DNA from: Bog-532 sp963830385
GTDB lineage: Bacteria; Actinomycetota; Actinomycetes; Streptosporangiales; Streptosporangiaceae
Direction of reading: 5' to 3'
Assembly: GCA_963830385.1 (NCBI GenBank)
Contig: CAWHMD010000005.1
Span: 372,001 to 436,000 of the forward strand
DNA length: 64,000 nt
Shown: in pieces, positions 50,835 to 59,275 of the stretch
Position numbering within the stretch: position 1 is the stretch's first letter
How the letters are laid out: every line of letters begins with the position of its first letter
Program-made: the position numbers and the translations under genes
Notes under the pieces: generated by a model
Databases searched by the model: none
Told to the model about the DNA's origin: nothing
The model's input: the letters and a program-made list of their open reading frames with translations, nothing else

Positions 50835-51422
50835 ATGCCCGCTGTGTCAACCGGCCGCTTGTCGAACACCTCCTACGTCGTGCTGGGCATGATCGGCCTG
50901 CGCGGCCCCTCCACGCCGTACGACCTCAAGCACGGGATAGGCCACTCGGTGGGGTATTTCTGGCCTTTCCCGCACGCGCAGCTCTACGCGGAGCCGGAGC
51001 GGCTGGAGCGCATGGGGCTGCTGGCCGTGCAGTCCGAAGACACCGGCCGGCGGCGCAAGGTCTACCGGCTGACCAACGCGGGCCGCGTGGCCCTGCGAGA
51101 CTGGCTGGCCGCGCCCACCAACGTGCATTTCCAGATGAGGGACGTGGCCGAGCTCAAGCTGTTCTTCAGCGAGCTGGGCGACCCGGCTGACGTGCCCCGG
51201 CTGGCGCGTGAGCAGGTGGCCCAGCACGAGCACCGGATTCGTGAGTACGAGCAGATACAGGGCCGGTTCGGCAACCTGCCCGCGGTGGCCAAGCGGATGG
51301 TCACACTCCGGCTCGGGCTCGAGATGGAGCACGCGGCGCTCCGGTTCTGGCAGTCGCTGGCGGAGGAGTCATCGGCGGAGGAGCCGAATGAGCTCGTTTT
51401 GCCGAAGATCGCGATGCCGTGA
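50835..51422 (+). CDS. PadR-family transcriptional regulator
   Basis: 195 residues. N-terminal winged helix: YVVLGMIGLRGPSTPYDLKH, then FPHAQLYAEPERLERMGLLA and GRRRKVYRLTNAGRVALRDW. The C-terminal Vir_act_alpha_C helices (FFSELGDPADVPRLAREQVA) mediate dimerisation. PadR was first described as a phenolic-acid-responsive repressor. It is divergent from the ligase/molybdenum hydroxylase operon and likely represses it until an aromatic acid or its CoA ester is present. A TAGAAT element lies 4 bases before ATG 50835, suggesting a leaderless or very short leader. Confidence 0.87.
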   Translation: MPAVSTGRLSNTSYVVLGMIGLRGPSTPYDLKHGIGHSVGYFWPFPHAQLYAEPERLERMGLLAVQSEDTGRRRKVYRLTNAGRVALRDWLAAPTNVHFQMRDVAELKLFFSELGDPADVPRLAREQVAQHEHRIREYEQIQGRFGNLPAVAKRMVTLRLGLEMEHAALRFWQSLAEESSAEEPNELVLPKIAMP

Positions 51423-51614
51423 AACATCCGTGAAACGAAGGGCTTTGACGGATGACGCGGGCGGCCGTTTAAATCCGCTCGTATATTTATTCCGGGTGAA
51501 TGGGCTTGACGCGTCAGCAGCCTAAAGGCAGTGTGGCACGATTTCCGCTCCCAATTTGGATACGAAAGTCTTGCCGGTGGGCTGATGGTCTTTCCTTTCA
51601 GGACCGGCTCCTGG

Positions 51615-52454
51615 TCAGTCTTTCCTGGCGACGCCGCCGATGATGCCGTGGGTAACCACTGGGGGTTCGTCGGCGTCGTCCGGGCGCCATTCGGCCAGCG
51701 GGACGAGGCCGGGCTCGATCAGCGTCCAGTCAGCGAACCATTCCCGCACCACGCCGGCCTCCCGCCAGTAACCGGTGCCGAGCTGGTCGTGCATGATGCG
51801 CTCGACCTCCTGGACCAGCTGGGTCTCCCCCGGGTGCTCCGGCCCGGGCTGGGCGAAGCTGGAGATGACCAGGTAGCTGCCCGGGACCAGCGCATCCCGC
51901 AGCGTGGCCATGATCCCGCCCGGGTCGTTCTTGTCGTCCACGTGGTGCATGACCGCGGTCAGCAGCAGGCCGACCGGCTTGCCGAAATCCAGGAAGCCCT
52001 GGATTTCCGGGTGGTCGAGGATCTCCTCCGGTCGCCGCACGTCGGCGGTGACGACCTCGGTGGTGACCGCGTCGGCGAGCAGCGCCTGGCCGTGGATGTG
52101 GACGACCGGGTCGTTGTCCACGTACATGGTGTGGACCGACGGGTTGAGCTCGTGAGCGATCTCGTGCACGTTGCCGGCGGTGGGCAAGCCCGAGCCGATG
52201 TCCAGCAATTGAGTAATCCCCGCCTCGCCGACCAGGTAGCGGACGGCCCGGCGGAGAAAGGCCCGGTTACCGCGCGCGATGGTCGCCGCGGCCGGTGTCA
52301 CCCGCAGAACGGAGTCGACGACCTGGCGGTCGGCTGCGAAATTGTCCTTGCCGCCCAAGAAGGCGTCGTAGACCCGGGCGATGTTAGGCGACCGGGCGTC
52401 GACGCCGGGGGGTGGATACTTGCTAAAGGGGCGGAAAGGATCCTCTCCGGCCAC
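51615..52454 (-). CDS. SAM-dependent methyltransferase, SAV2177 family
   Basis: 279 residues of a family nearly restricted to actinomycetes (PF04672). Typical blocks are SPNIARVYDAFLGGKDNFAA, then GNRAFLRRAVRYLVGEAGIT, QLLDIGSGLPTAGNVHEIA (SAM-binding motif I) and VGLLLTAVMHHVDD. Members are abundant paralogues with unknown substrates, linked to differentiation or secondary metabolism by context only. GTG 52454 has a ggagg site 6-7 bases upstream, and a TAAAAT -10-like sequence lies just before it. The 190 bases to the PadR gene hold no gene. Confidence 0.87.
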   Translation of the reverse strand: MAGEDPFRPFSKYPPPGVDARSPNIARVYDAFLGGKDNFAADRQVVDSVLRVTPAAATIARGNRAFLRRAVRYLVGEAGITQLLDIGSGLPTAGNVHEIAHELNPSVHTMYVDNDPVVHIHGQALLADAVTTEVVTADVRRPEEILDHPEIQGFLDFGKPVGLLLTAVMHHVDDKNDPGGIMATLRDALVPGSYLVISSFAQPGPEHPGETQLVQEVERIMHDQLGTGYWREAGVVREWFADWTLIEPGLVPLAEWRPDDADEPPVVTHGIIGGVARKD

Positions 52455-52678
52455 TCAGGCCTCCATTTTAGTTAGCAACGGCCCTCCCGACCTGAGGGAA
52501 ACTTTAGCCTGAAAATTGCAGCGGCAAGCGCCTTGCCGTGTCGTTTTTTGAGAAATAAATCCGTGTGTCCACTGCCGTCCGGACACTTATGACGGCCGAT
52601 CCAGACAGCGGGAGAAGAGGACCCTTGCAATACCCGTCAGCCAGGGTTAAAGGCGCAGGCGACGGCCAGACTGGCGGG

Positions 52679-53368
52679 ATGCGAGTGACCGGGGTGGACG
52701 CCTGCCGGGGCGGGTGGGCCTGCGTCGAGCTCGACGTGGCCGAGGACGGGGGGCGGGATACGGCCGCGGTGACGGTGCGGGTGGCGGGGTCGCTGGCGGA
52801 GGTGCTGGCCGGGACGGCGGCCGGGCAGGTGGTCGGGATCGACATGCCGCTGGGGCTGGCGGCCGATGGGTGGCGGACCGCGGACGGCGAGGCCCGGCGG
52901 CGGCTGGGGGCGCGGCGCAGCTCGATCTTCGCGATACCGCCGGCGGCGGTGTGGGAGCAGCCGGACTACCAGTCGGCGCTGGCGGTGTGCCGGCGGCTGA
53001 CCGGGCAGGGGTTCAGCGTCCAGGCCTGGGGGCTGCGCGGCAAGCTGCGGGAGGCGGGCGAGTACCGCCTGCACGCCCGCCTGCGGCTGTACGAGGTGCA
53101 CCCGGAGCTGTCGTTCGCGGCCATGGCGGGCGCGCCGCTGGCCGAGCCCAAGAGCCGGGCCGCCGGCCAGACATTGCGCCGGTCGGTGCTGGCATCGGCC
53201 GGGCTGGTTCTCCCCGGCGACCCGGCGTGGCGGCGGGCCACGGTCGACGTGCTGGACGCGGCGGCGGTGGCCTGGACCGCGCGCCGGATCGCCCGGGGGC
53301 AGGCGGTGGTGCTGCCGGATCCGGCGCAGACCGGCCAGGACGGCCGGGAAATCGCGATCAGGTACTGA
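52679..53368 (+). CDS. DUF429 protein (RNase H-like fold)
   Basis: 229 residues of the DUF429 family: MRVTGVDACRGGWACVELDV at the start, VVGIDMPLGLA, RRSSIFAIPPAAVWE and VHPELSFAAMAG. Family members are predicted RNase H-like nucleases or nucleic-acid-binding proteins. The acidic residues D7, D56-type (GIDMPL) and E/D near VHPELS and VDVLDAAA fit a metal site, but activity is unproven. ATG 52679 is chosen because the family begins with the MRVTGVD strand; upstream in-frame starts lack similarity. The 224 bases before it hold only an AT-rich patch. Confidence 0.82.
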   Translation: MRVTGVDACRGGWACVELDVAEDGGRDTAAVTVRVAGSLAEVLAGTAAGQVVGIDMPLGLAADGWRTADGEARRRLGARRSSIFAIPPAAVWEQPDYQSALAVCRRLTGQGFSVQAWGLRGKLREAGEYRLHARLRLYEVHPELSFAAMAGAPLAEPKSRAAGQTLRRSVLASAGLVLPGDPAWRRATVDVLDAAAVAWTARRIARGQAVVLPDPAQTGQDGREIAIRY

Positions 53369-53380
53369 CCGCGAGGACGG

Positions 53381-53815
53381 TCAGCCGGGGGTGACGCGGG
53401 TCTGGTTGGCCAGCGCGACCGGGTTGCCGTCGGGGTCGGCGACGGTGGCGATCCGCTCGCCCCAGGCCATGTCGGCCGGCTCGCCCAGCACCGGCACCCC
53501 TTCCGCGCGCAGGGCGTCGATCAGCGTGTCCACGTTTTCGATATAGACGAACATCTCAAATCGTGGGCCGCCGCCCAGGGTCAGGCCATACCGGTCGCGG
53601 GCCCACTCCCGGGCGGTCACGGCCAGTTCGGCGGCGTCGCGGCGCAGGCCCACGTAACCGGGCTCGCCGTCGGCCGGCAGCTGGAAGAAGCGGGTGAACC
53701 CGAGCCGCTCCCAGAACCGGGCGGTGGCGGTGACGTCGGTCGCGTAGACGACCGGGAACGCGCGGCGGCCCGGCGCCGGATCAGGCTCCGGCCCGCTCAC
53801 AGCGTCCCCGCTCAC
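53381..53815 (-). CDS. VOC/glyoxalase-like protein
   Basis: A 144-residue single VOC module: FPVVYATDVTATARFWERLG, then PADGEPGYVGLRRDAAELAV, and ERIATVADPDGNPVALANQT at the end. Ligand unknown. GTG 53815 overlaps the stop of the upstream DUF952-cupin gene (GTGA, 53812-53815), so the two genes are translationally coupled. GTG 53800 is an alternative start. It converges on the DUF429 gene. Confidence 0.8.
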   Translation of the reverse strand: MSGDAVSGPEPDPAPGRRAFPVVYATDVTATARFWERLGFTRFFQLPADGEPGYVGLRRDAAELAVTAREWARDRYGLTLGGGPRFEMFVYIENVDTLIDALRAEGVPVLGEPADMAWGERIATVADPDGNPVALANQTRVTPG

Positions 53816-54591
53816 AGCGTGGTGAAGTCGGCGAAGTCGAAGCCTGGCGCGACCACGCAGCTGACCAGGACCTCCTGGTCGCCGGCGGGGCGGGCCGCCT
53901 GCCAGTGGCCGCCGGGAATGACGTGCTGCGGGGTCTGGCCCGCGGCCAGGCCGGGGCCCAGCGTGACCGTGGGCGGGTCCGGCACCGGCGCCGGCCCGGT
54001 GCCGCCGAGCACCAGGGTCAGCGGGCCGCCGGAATGCCACAGCCACACCTCGTCCGAGCGGACCGTGTGCCAGGCCGATTCGGTGCCCGGCGTGAGCAGG
54101 AAGTAAATCGCGGTGGCAGCGGGCCGGCGACCGGGGTAGCCGTCCGGCTGGTACGGCGGGCCTGCCGCCCAGGTCTGGCGGTACCAGCCACCCTCCGGGT
54201 GCGGCACCAGATCGAGCACGTCGGCGGTCGGCGGGCGCGCGTCCAGCGCGGTGAACCGGCCGGCTGGGTCCCGGCGCGCGAACCGGACCCCGGTGACCGC
54301 GGTCAGCTCGACCGGCCCGTACACGTGCGGGAACAGGGTGCCCGCGGCGACCCCGGGCGGCGGGGCGGGATCGGCGGCCTCGAACCGGACCGGCGCGGCC
54401 AGCCGCGCCTCGTCCAGCGCCAGCGCGACCAGCGGCAGGGCCGAGTCCGCGAACCGGTCATTGGCCACCGCCAGCACGGTGGCCTCGTCCGGCGAGGCGT
54501 GCACGAACGGCGTCGCGTCGCTGGTGCCCGGCACGTACGGGCCGTCCCCGGCCGACTCCCAGTCGGGCAGCGGCAGCAGATGCCAGATCAT
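53812..54591 (-). CDS. DUF952-cupin_5 fusion protein
   Basis: 259 residues in two parts. Residues ~1-110 match DUF952 (MIWHLLPLPDWESAGDGPYV, TPFVHASPDEATVLAVANDR, FPHVYGPVELTAVTGVRFAR). Residues ~115-259 match cupin_5/DUF985 (LDLVPHPEGGWYRQTW, AIYFLLTPGTESAWHTVRSD, EVWLWHSGGPLTLVL), a sugar-isomerase-like double-stranded beta-helix. Both parts are usually separate proteins. Function is unknown; a sugar or cofactor-binding role is possible. It lies nine bases after the NRDE-family gene on the same strand. Confidence 0.83.
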   Translation of the reverse strand: MIWHLLPLPDWESAGDGPYVPGTSDATPFVHASPDEATVLAVANDRFADSALPLVALALDEARLAAPVRFEAADPAPPPGVAAGTLFPHVYGPVELTAVTGVRFARRDPAGRFTALDARPPTADVLDLVPHPEGGWYRQTWAAGPPYQPDGYPGRRPAATAIYFLLTPGTESAWHTVRSDEVWLWHSGGPLTLVLGGTGPAPVPDPPTVTLGPGLAAGQTPQHVIPGGHWQAARPAGDQEVLVSCVVAPGFDFADFTTL

Positions 54592-54600
54592 GCGCGGACC

Positions 54601-55371
54601 CTATCGGAGCGGCTCGGCCGCCAGCGGGACCGGGTACCAGGCGGCCGGGTCGCCGGGGGCGGCGGTGAAGTCGTAGCGGATCCCGTCCGGGGTCAGCGCG
54701 ACCAGGGAGATCGAGGTGGTGCCCCAGATGCGGCCGTCGCCGAGGTCGCGCCGCACGATCAGCGCCCGCGGATCACCGGGGCTGAAGCCGGCCCCGTTCA
54801 GCAGCGGCAGCCAGCTCCCCCAGGCGTCTTCGACGCTGGCGCCGGGCTTGGGCTGCGGCAGCGGGAGGTCGGCCAGCCGGGGCTGGAACCAGCCGACGCG
54901 TTCGACCTCGTGCTCGCCCGCGTCGGACCGGAGTTCGCCCGCCAGGCCGCTGTTGACGACCAGGTAGCAGCCGGGCGCCAGGTCCCGGCGGCGGAACCGG
55001 TCGCCGTCCCACCCCTCCAGCTGAACCCGGCCCGGTTCGGCCACCAGCAGCAGGAACGGATCGAAGGCGGCCAGGTCCGCCGGCGCGAGGGACTCACCGG
55101 CGGCGGCGCGGAGCGGCAGCTCGCCCCGGGAGCGCCGGGTACTGGCCGGGGCGGCCCGGCCGCGGCCGTTGAGGATGCAGGCCACCCGGGGGACGGCGGG
55201 CGCCAGCGCCAGCCAGGTGCCGCCGGCCAGCTCGTCGCGGCCGCCGATCAGGCCGGGGCGGTCGGGCCAGTGGCGGGAGGGCGGCTGCCAGGCGCGCTGG
55301 GTGAACTCGTCCCGGACCCCGGCCAGCAGGACCGTGCCGTCGGAGCTCACGCCCAGGATCGCGGTGCACAT
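54601..55371 (-). CDS. NRDE/TANGO2-like protein
   Basis: 256 residues of the NRDE family: MCTAILGVSSDGTVLLAGVR with an N-terminal Cys2 as in N-terminal nucleophile hydrolases, GGTWLALAP and VACILNGRG. The middle and ending differ from the eukaryotic TANGO2 pattern. Proposed roles are heme or lipid trafficking in eukaryotes; in bacteria the role is unknown. ATG 55371 places the cysteine at position 2, which fixes the start. It is first in a three-gene leftward operon with the DUF952-cupin and VOC genes. Confidence 0.8.
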   Translation of the reverse strand: MCTAILGVSSDGTVLLAGVRDEFTQRAWQPPSRHWPDRPGLIGGRDELAGGTWLALAPAVPRVACILNGRGRAAPASTRRSRGELPLRAAAGESLAPADLAAFDPFLLLVAEPGRVQLEGWDGDRFRRRDLAPGCYLVVNSGLAGELRSDAGEHEVERVGWFQPRLADLPLPQPKPGASVEDAWGSWLPLLNGAGFSPGDPRALIVRRDLGDGRIWGTTSISLVALTPDGIRYDFTAAPGDPAAWYPVPLAAEPLR

Positions 55372-55431
55372 GGCTCTATTCCAGCAGAAAGCCGTTGGCG
55401 CTCCGGCCCGCCCGCCCGTCACCATGGGCGC

Positions 55432-55935
55432 ATGACCGAACTACGGGCCACCGGCCCGGACGACTGGCAGCAGCTGCGGGACATCCGGCTGGACGCGCTG
55501 CGGGAGGCGCCGCACGCGTTCGCCTCGACCTACGACCGGGAGGTGGCCTACCCCGACCAGACCTGGCGGGAGCGGTCGGCGGCCGGTAACCACACCTTGG
55601 CCTATCTGCCGGACATCGGTGAACAGCCGGCGGGCCTGGTGGCCTGGATCGAGCTGGTCCCCGGCGAGCTGGAGCTGGTGGCGATGTGGGTGCGCCCCCA
55701 GGCCCGCGGCCGGCAGGTCGGGTCGGCGCTGGTGCAGGCGATCATCGAGGTGGCCCGGGCCCGGACGGTGCCGCGGGTGCACCTGTGGGTGACCGAGACC
55801 AACAAGGCCGCCCGGCGGCTCTACGAGCGGTGCGGGTTCACCCTCACCGGCGAGCGGCAGCCGCTACCGTCCGATCCCGAGCGGACGGAACTGGCCATGG
55901 CCCGGACGGTGAATTCCCAGGCGAGCAGGCGCTAA
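55432..55935 (+). CDS. GNAT-family N-acetyltransferase (2)
   Basis: 167 residues. The acetyl-CoA loop is MWVRPQARGRQVGSALVQAI, followed by VPRVHLWVTETNKAARRLYE and RCGFTLTGERQPL, the standard GNAT motifs A and B. The N-terminal MTELRATGPDDWQQLRDIRL is the usual first helix. The acceptor is unknown. Its end overlaps the convergent ABC1 kinase gene by four bases. Confidence 0.87.
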   Translation: MTELRATGPDDWQQLRDIRLDALREAPHAFASTYDREVAYPDQTWRERSAAGNHTLAYLPDIGEQPAGLVAWIELVPGELELVAMWVRPQARGRQVGSALVQAIIEVARARTVPRVHLWVTETNKAARRLYERCGFTLTGERQPLPSDPERTELAMARTVNSQASRR

Positions 55936-57374
55936 GCGGCGCGGTCGCGCTTGGCCGCGTACCAGGCGGCCTCGGCCTCGCCGATCGGGGTGGACGGCGG
56001 GCCCTGCACGAACGGCCAGATCTCCTCGGCGATGGCCCGCCAGTCCCGGGTCGCGGTCAGCTCCCCGAGCAGCGCGAACACCCCGAGGTTGATCCGCTGC
56101 AGGATCACGTAGGAGCGCGGCACCTGGATAAAGGGCGCGAGCGGGCTGCGCACGTCGAAGAACCGGCGCACCACCGCCGAGGCGTAGTCACCGGTGATCT
56201 TGAGGGAGCCGGGCTTGCGGATGGTGTCGTAGAACACGGCCAGGTGCTCCACCACCAGCTCGGTGCTGACCGGGGCGTCCGCTTGCAGAAACGCGGCGTC
56301 GACCAGGCTCTGCCGGAACGCCTCGGCGTCGTCCTCCACGCACAGGTAGCGGGCCATGTCCATGAGCGGCTTGAGCTCGTCCGGGCTGAAGTACTTGACC
56401 AGCCCGTAGTCCAGGAACGTGACCTTCCCGCCGCCGTGGAACAGGTAGTTGCCCGGGTGCGGGTCGCCGTTGAACGCCTGCATGCTGTACAGGCTGCGGA
56501 ACACGTAGCGGTAGATGGTCTCGGCGGCCAGGTCGCGCTCCTCCTGCGGCCAGGTGGCCAGCTCGGAGAACCGGGCGCCGGTGGCCAGGTCGCTGGTCAC
56601 CACCCGGCGGGTGGACAGCTCGGGCACGATCTTGGGCACGTGGATGGTCGGGTGGCCGTCGTAGTACTCGGCGAAGCGCTGCTGGTTCTCGGCCTCGCGC
56701 CGGTAGTCCAGCTCCTCCACGATCCGTTCCCGCAGCTCGTTCAGGAGCGCGTCCACGTCCTGGCCGGGTGCGGTGATGCGCAGCATCCGGCGCAGCAGCG
56801 CCACGTTGCGCAGGTCGGCGGCGATGGTCTCGGCGATGCCGGGGTACTGCACCTTGACCGCGACCGCGCGGCCGTCGTGGGTGATGGCCCGGTGCACCTG
56901 CCCGATGGAGGCGGCCGCGATCGGCTCGGGGTCCCAGCGGGCGAACACCTGCTCCGGCGGCCGGCCGAACTCCTCGGCGATGACCCCGGCGGCCAGCTCG
57001 GCGCTCATCGGCGGCACGCTGTCCTGCAGCCGCCCGAGCGTGCGGCGGACGTCCGGGGCCAGGCCGTCGTCCACGTAGCTGGCCATCTGGCCGAGCTTCA
57101 TGAGCACGCCCTTCATCGCGCCGAGGGTGGCGGCCACGTCCTCGGCGGTCTGCAGGGCCAGGTCGTTGCGGAGCTGCTGCCGCTGCTCCCCCGCGGCCAT
57201 GAACAGCCGGGGCGCGCTGCCCGCGTACCGGGCACCGCCCCGGGCGACCAGCTGGAGGGCGGCCAGGCCGCGGTTCAGCCGCAGTCCGTTGGCCCGGCGG
57301 GCGGCCACCACGGCCGCGGCTCCCAGCCCGGTGGCGCCGCCGATGACCAGGGCGGCCTTGATCTGCTTGTTCAT
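55932..57374 (-). CDS. ABC1/AarF-family atypical kinase
   Basis: 480 residues of the UbiB/ADCK family. KxGQ-type motif: VLMKLGQMASYVD. Invariant blocks: IAAASIGQVHRAI (A-rich loop replacing the P-loop), VAVKVQYPGI (lysine), FNGDPHPGNYLFH (catalytic loop) and VTFLDYGLVK (metal Asp). UbiB relatives support quinone and lipid metabolism through ATPase activity. A hydrophobic start (ALVIGGATGLGAAAVVAARR) suggests membrane contact. It is preceded on the same strand by the MpaB-like oxygenase gene 23 bases away. Confidence 0.88.
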   Translation of the reverse strand: MNKQIKAALVIGGATGLGAAAVVAARRANGLRLNRGLAALQLVARGGARYAGSAPRLFMAAGEQRQQLRNDLALQTAEDVAATLGAMKGVLMKLGQMASYVDDGLAPDVRRTLGRLQDSVPPMSAELAAGVIAEEFGRPPEQVFARWDPEPIAAASIGQVHRAITHDGRAVAVKVQYPGIAETIAADLRNVALLRRMLRITAPGQDVDALLNELRERIVEELDYRREAENQQRFAEYYDGHPTIHVPKIVPELSTRRVVTSDLATGARFSELATWPQEERDLAAETIYRYVFRSLYSMQAFNGDPHPGNYLFHGGGKVTFLDYGLVKYFSPDELKPLMDMARYLCVEDDAEAFRQSLVDAAFLQADAPVSTELVVEHLAVFYDTIRKPGSLKITGDYASAVVRRFFDVRSPLAPFIQVPRSYVILQRINLGVFALLGELTATRDWRAIAEEIWPFVQGPPSTPIGEAEAAWYAAKRDRAA

Positions 57375-57396
57375 CGGTAAGTGGTGGCTCCTCGTC

Positions 57397-58302
57397 TCAG
57401 GCGGCGCGGGCGGCGCGCATGCGCAGGGCCAGCCGCTGGCGGGCCTCCAGCACGCCGGGCTCGGCCAGGAACACGGTGTCCAGCACCCCGAGGGCCTGCC
57501 TGATCTCGGTCCGGCGCTCCTCGGTGAGCGGCGCGTCCAGCGAGTACCCGTACAGGTCCCGGGCCCAGTCCGGTAGCGACGCGATCGTGCCCTGGCGGAC
57601 GTCCTGCCAGATCTCTGCCACGTCGGGGTCGAGACCGGGCGGGTCGAGCAGGTAGGCCATGGACTCGCGGGCAGCCGGGGTGGCCTGCAGGATCGGCCGG
57701 ACCGAGGCCAGGTAGCCGGCCAGCGCGGCCTCGCTGGCCGGGACCAGGTCCCGCGGGACGCCGACCAGCTCGGCGGCGGCGACCATCTCGGCCACGTAGC
57801 GGTCCGCGTCGGCGGCGGACAGGCCGGCCCCGAACATCCGGACGGCGACCACGGTGGAGTCGACCAGCGCGGCGTGCACCCACAGCAGCAGAGCGGGGTC
57901 GTCGGCCGCGTACGGCTGGCCGGTCACCGGGTCGGTGCCGCGGACGTGGGTGTGGATGCGCCGCACCCGCTCCGACACCCGCTCCGCGGTGGCCCGGTCC
58001 CCCACGCTGACCGTGTTGACGTAGGACTGCGTCGCGGCCAGCCGCCCGACCGGGTCCTGGCGCCAGTCGCTGTGCTGGTCCACGCCCGCCATGGCCAGCG
58101 GGTGCAGCGCCTGGACCATCAGCGAGCGCAGGCCGCCGATGGGGCCGGACAGGTCGGTGCTGAGCCGCCAGGTGACGCTGCGGGGGCCGAAAAAGCCGTC
58201 GTCGGCCGGGTGCTCCGGGACGCTGGCCGAGTACGACGCGGCCGACCGCTCGACCAGCCCGGACACGTCGCCGTAGGGATCAGCTGCGGAATCAGACGTC
58301 AC
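57397..58302 (-). CDS. MpaB-like oxygenase (DUF2236)
   Basis: 301 residues of the DUF2236/latex-clearing-protein/MpaB family of heme-type oxygenases: FFGPRSVTWRLSTDLSGPIG, then LMVQALHPLAMAGVDQHSDW and RVRRIHTHVRGTDPVTGQPY. The His residues in LHPLAMAGV and RIHTHVRG are the candidate heme ligands. GTG 58302 follows ggagggg. It is probably cotranscribed with the ABC1 kinase. The physiological substrate is unknown. Confidence 0.85.
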   Translation of the reverse strand: MTSDSAADPYGDVSGLVERSAASYSASVPEHPADDGFFGPRSVTWRLSTDLSGPIGGLRSLMVQALHPLAMAGVDQHSDWRQDPVGRLAATQSYVNTVSVGDRATAERVSERVRRIHTHVRGTDPVTGQPYAADDPALLLWVHAALVDSTVVAVRMFGAGLSAADADRYVAEMVAAAELVGVPRDLVPASEAALAGYLASVRPILQATPAARESMAYLLDPPGLDPDVAEIWQDVRQGTIASLPDWARDLYGYSLDAPLTEERRTEIRQALGVLDTVFLAEPGVLEARQRLALRMRAARAA

Positions 58303-58362
58303 GTTCCCCTCCAGGTAACAACGTGGTCACAACCTCAACCTACCCGGTGGTAAGCAGGAGAA

Positions 58363-58761
58363 ATGCACATGGGTAGCGGAGCCGGGACGTCACCGGCCGG
58401 GCGGCCGGAGCCGCCCGGGGTGCGGGCGGCCCTGGCGGCCGAGCGGACCGCGACGCTGGCGCAGGTGGCGGGGCTGGAACGGGAGTTCAGCGACATCGTG
58501 GCGGCGTCGCAGGCTGCCAACGCCGACGACGAGCACGACCCGGAGGGCGCGACCATCGCCTACGAACGCCAGCACGTGGTGGCCCTGCTGGAGCAGGCCC
58601 GCGCGCACCTGGCCGCGATCGGCGACGCGCTGGCGCGGCTGGACACCGGCGGCTACGGCCACTGCGAGGTGTGCGGTGAGCCGATCGCGCCGGAGCGGCT
58701 GGCCGCCCGGCCGACCGCCACCCGTTGCATAGCCTGCGCGAGCGGGCGCCAGCGCCGGTAA
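58363..58761 (+). CDS. DksA/TraR-type C4 zinc-finger protein
   Basis: 132 residues. A long helical region (~20-95) ends in a four-cysteine zinc finger: C101, C104 (YGHCEVCGEPI) and C122, C125 (TRCIACASG). This matches the TraR/DksA family, which binds in the secondary channel of RNA polymerase. ATG 58363 has aggaga upstream. The acidic DksA tip pair is not obvious, so it may be a structural homologue rather than a true stringent-response factor. Confidence 0.87.
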   Translation: MHMGSGAGTSPAGRPEPPGVRAALAAERTATLAQVAGLEREFSDIVAASQAANADDEHDPEGATIAYERQHVVALLEQARAHLAAIGDALARLDTGGYGHCEVCGEPIAPERLAARPTATRCIACASGRQRR

Positions 58762-58793
58762 GACCGGGGCGGTCGAGGCCGGGCTCGGGCGGC

Positions 58794-59171
58794 TCAGCTG
58801 GGCAGGACGGGAGTCGACTGGTGGTAGTACGCCCGCCAGCCCGGCCCGGTCCGCAGCCACAGCGACACGCGACGGGCCCGCCGCACTCCCTGTTCGCTGA
58901 CGTAGGTGACGAGGACGGTGGAGCTGGACAGCCGGACCGCCTGGACGTCAACCGCGATCCGCGGCGCCGGGTCGCGGTCCGCCGCCGCGGTGAGCGCGGC
59001 GATGAGGTCGGCCCGTTCCCAGCGGCGGCCGGTCGGGTCGACCTCGGTGAAGTCCGGGTGCAGCAGGGCCTCGAGCTCCGATCGGGGCGCGTCCGGGGCC
59101 AGCAGGCGCTGTTCGCCGTGGAGCACGGCCCGCACGTCCTCATCGGCCGGGGTGTCAGTCACCCGCCCCAC
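58794..59171 (-). CDS. SnoaL/NTF2-like (DUF4440-type) protein
   Basis: 125 residues of the NTF2-like fold: VRAVLHGEQRLLAPDAPRSE, then LEALLHPDFTEVDPTGRRWE and VSLWLRTGPGWRAYYHQSTP at the end. These small proteins bind ligands or catalyse isomerisations; this subgroup has no known role. GTG 59171 is listed and GTG 59162 is an alternative. It is divergent from the DUF4260 gene, whose promoter lies close to its start. Confidence 0.78.
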   Translation of the reverse strand: MGRVTDTPADEDVRAVLHGEQRLLAPDAPRSELEALLHPDFTEVDPTGRRWERADLIAALTAAADRDPAPRIAVDVQAVRLSSSTVLVTYVSEQGVRRARRVSLWLRTGPGWRAYYHQSTPVLPS

Positions 59172-59183
59172 GATAGCGAGCCG

Positions 59184-59231
59184 TTGACAGGCTAACGTCG
59201 TTAGCCTAGAGTGTGGCTAACAGCGTTAGCC
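59184..59231 (+). promoter_or_regulatory. DUF4260-tetR promoter with two palindromic operators
   Basis: TTGACA (59184-59189), a 17-base spacer and TAGAGT (59207-59212) form the promoter. The spacer is exactly the palindrome GGCTAACG-T-CGTTAGCC (59190-59206). A second copy, GGCTAAC-AGC-GTTAGCC (59215-59231), covers the predicted start point. The copies are 25 bases centre to centre. The TetR protein encoded at 59719 is the expected binder. Confidence 0.8.
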
Positions 59232-59275
59232 GACTTGGATAGCCAACCAGGTAGCCGGTCTTGCCGGAGGTCATC

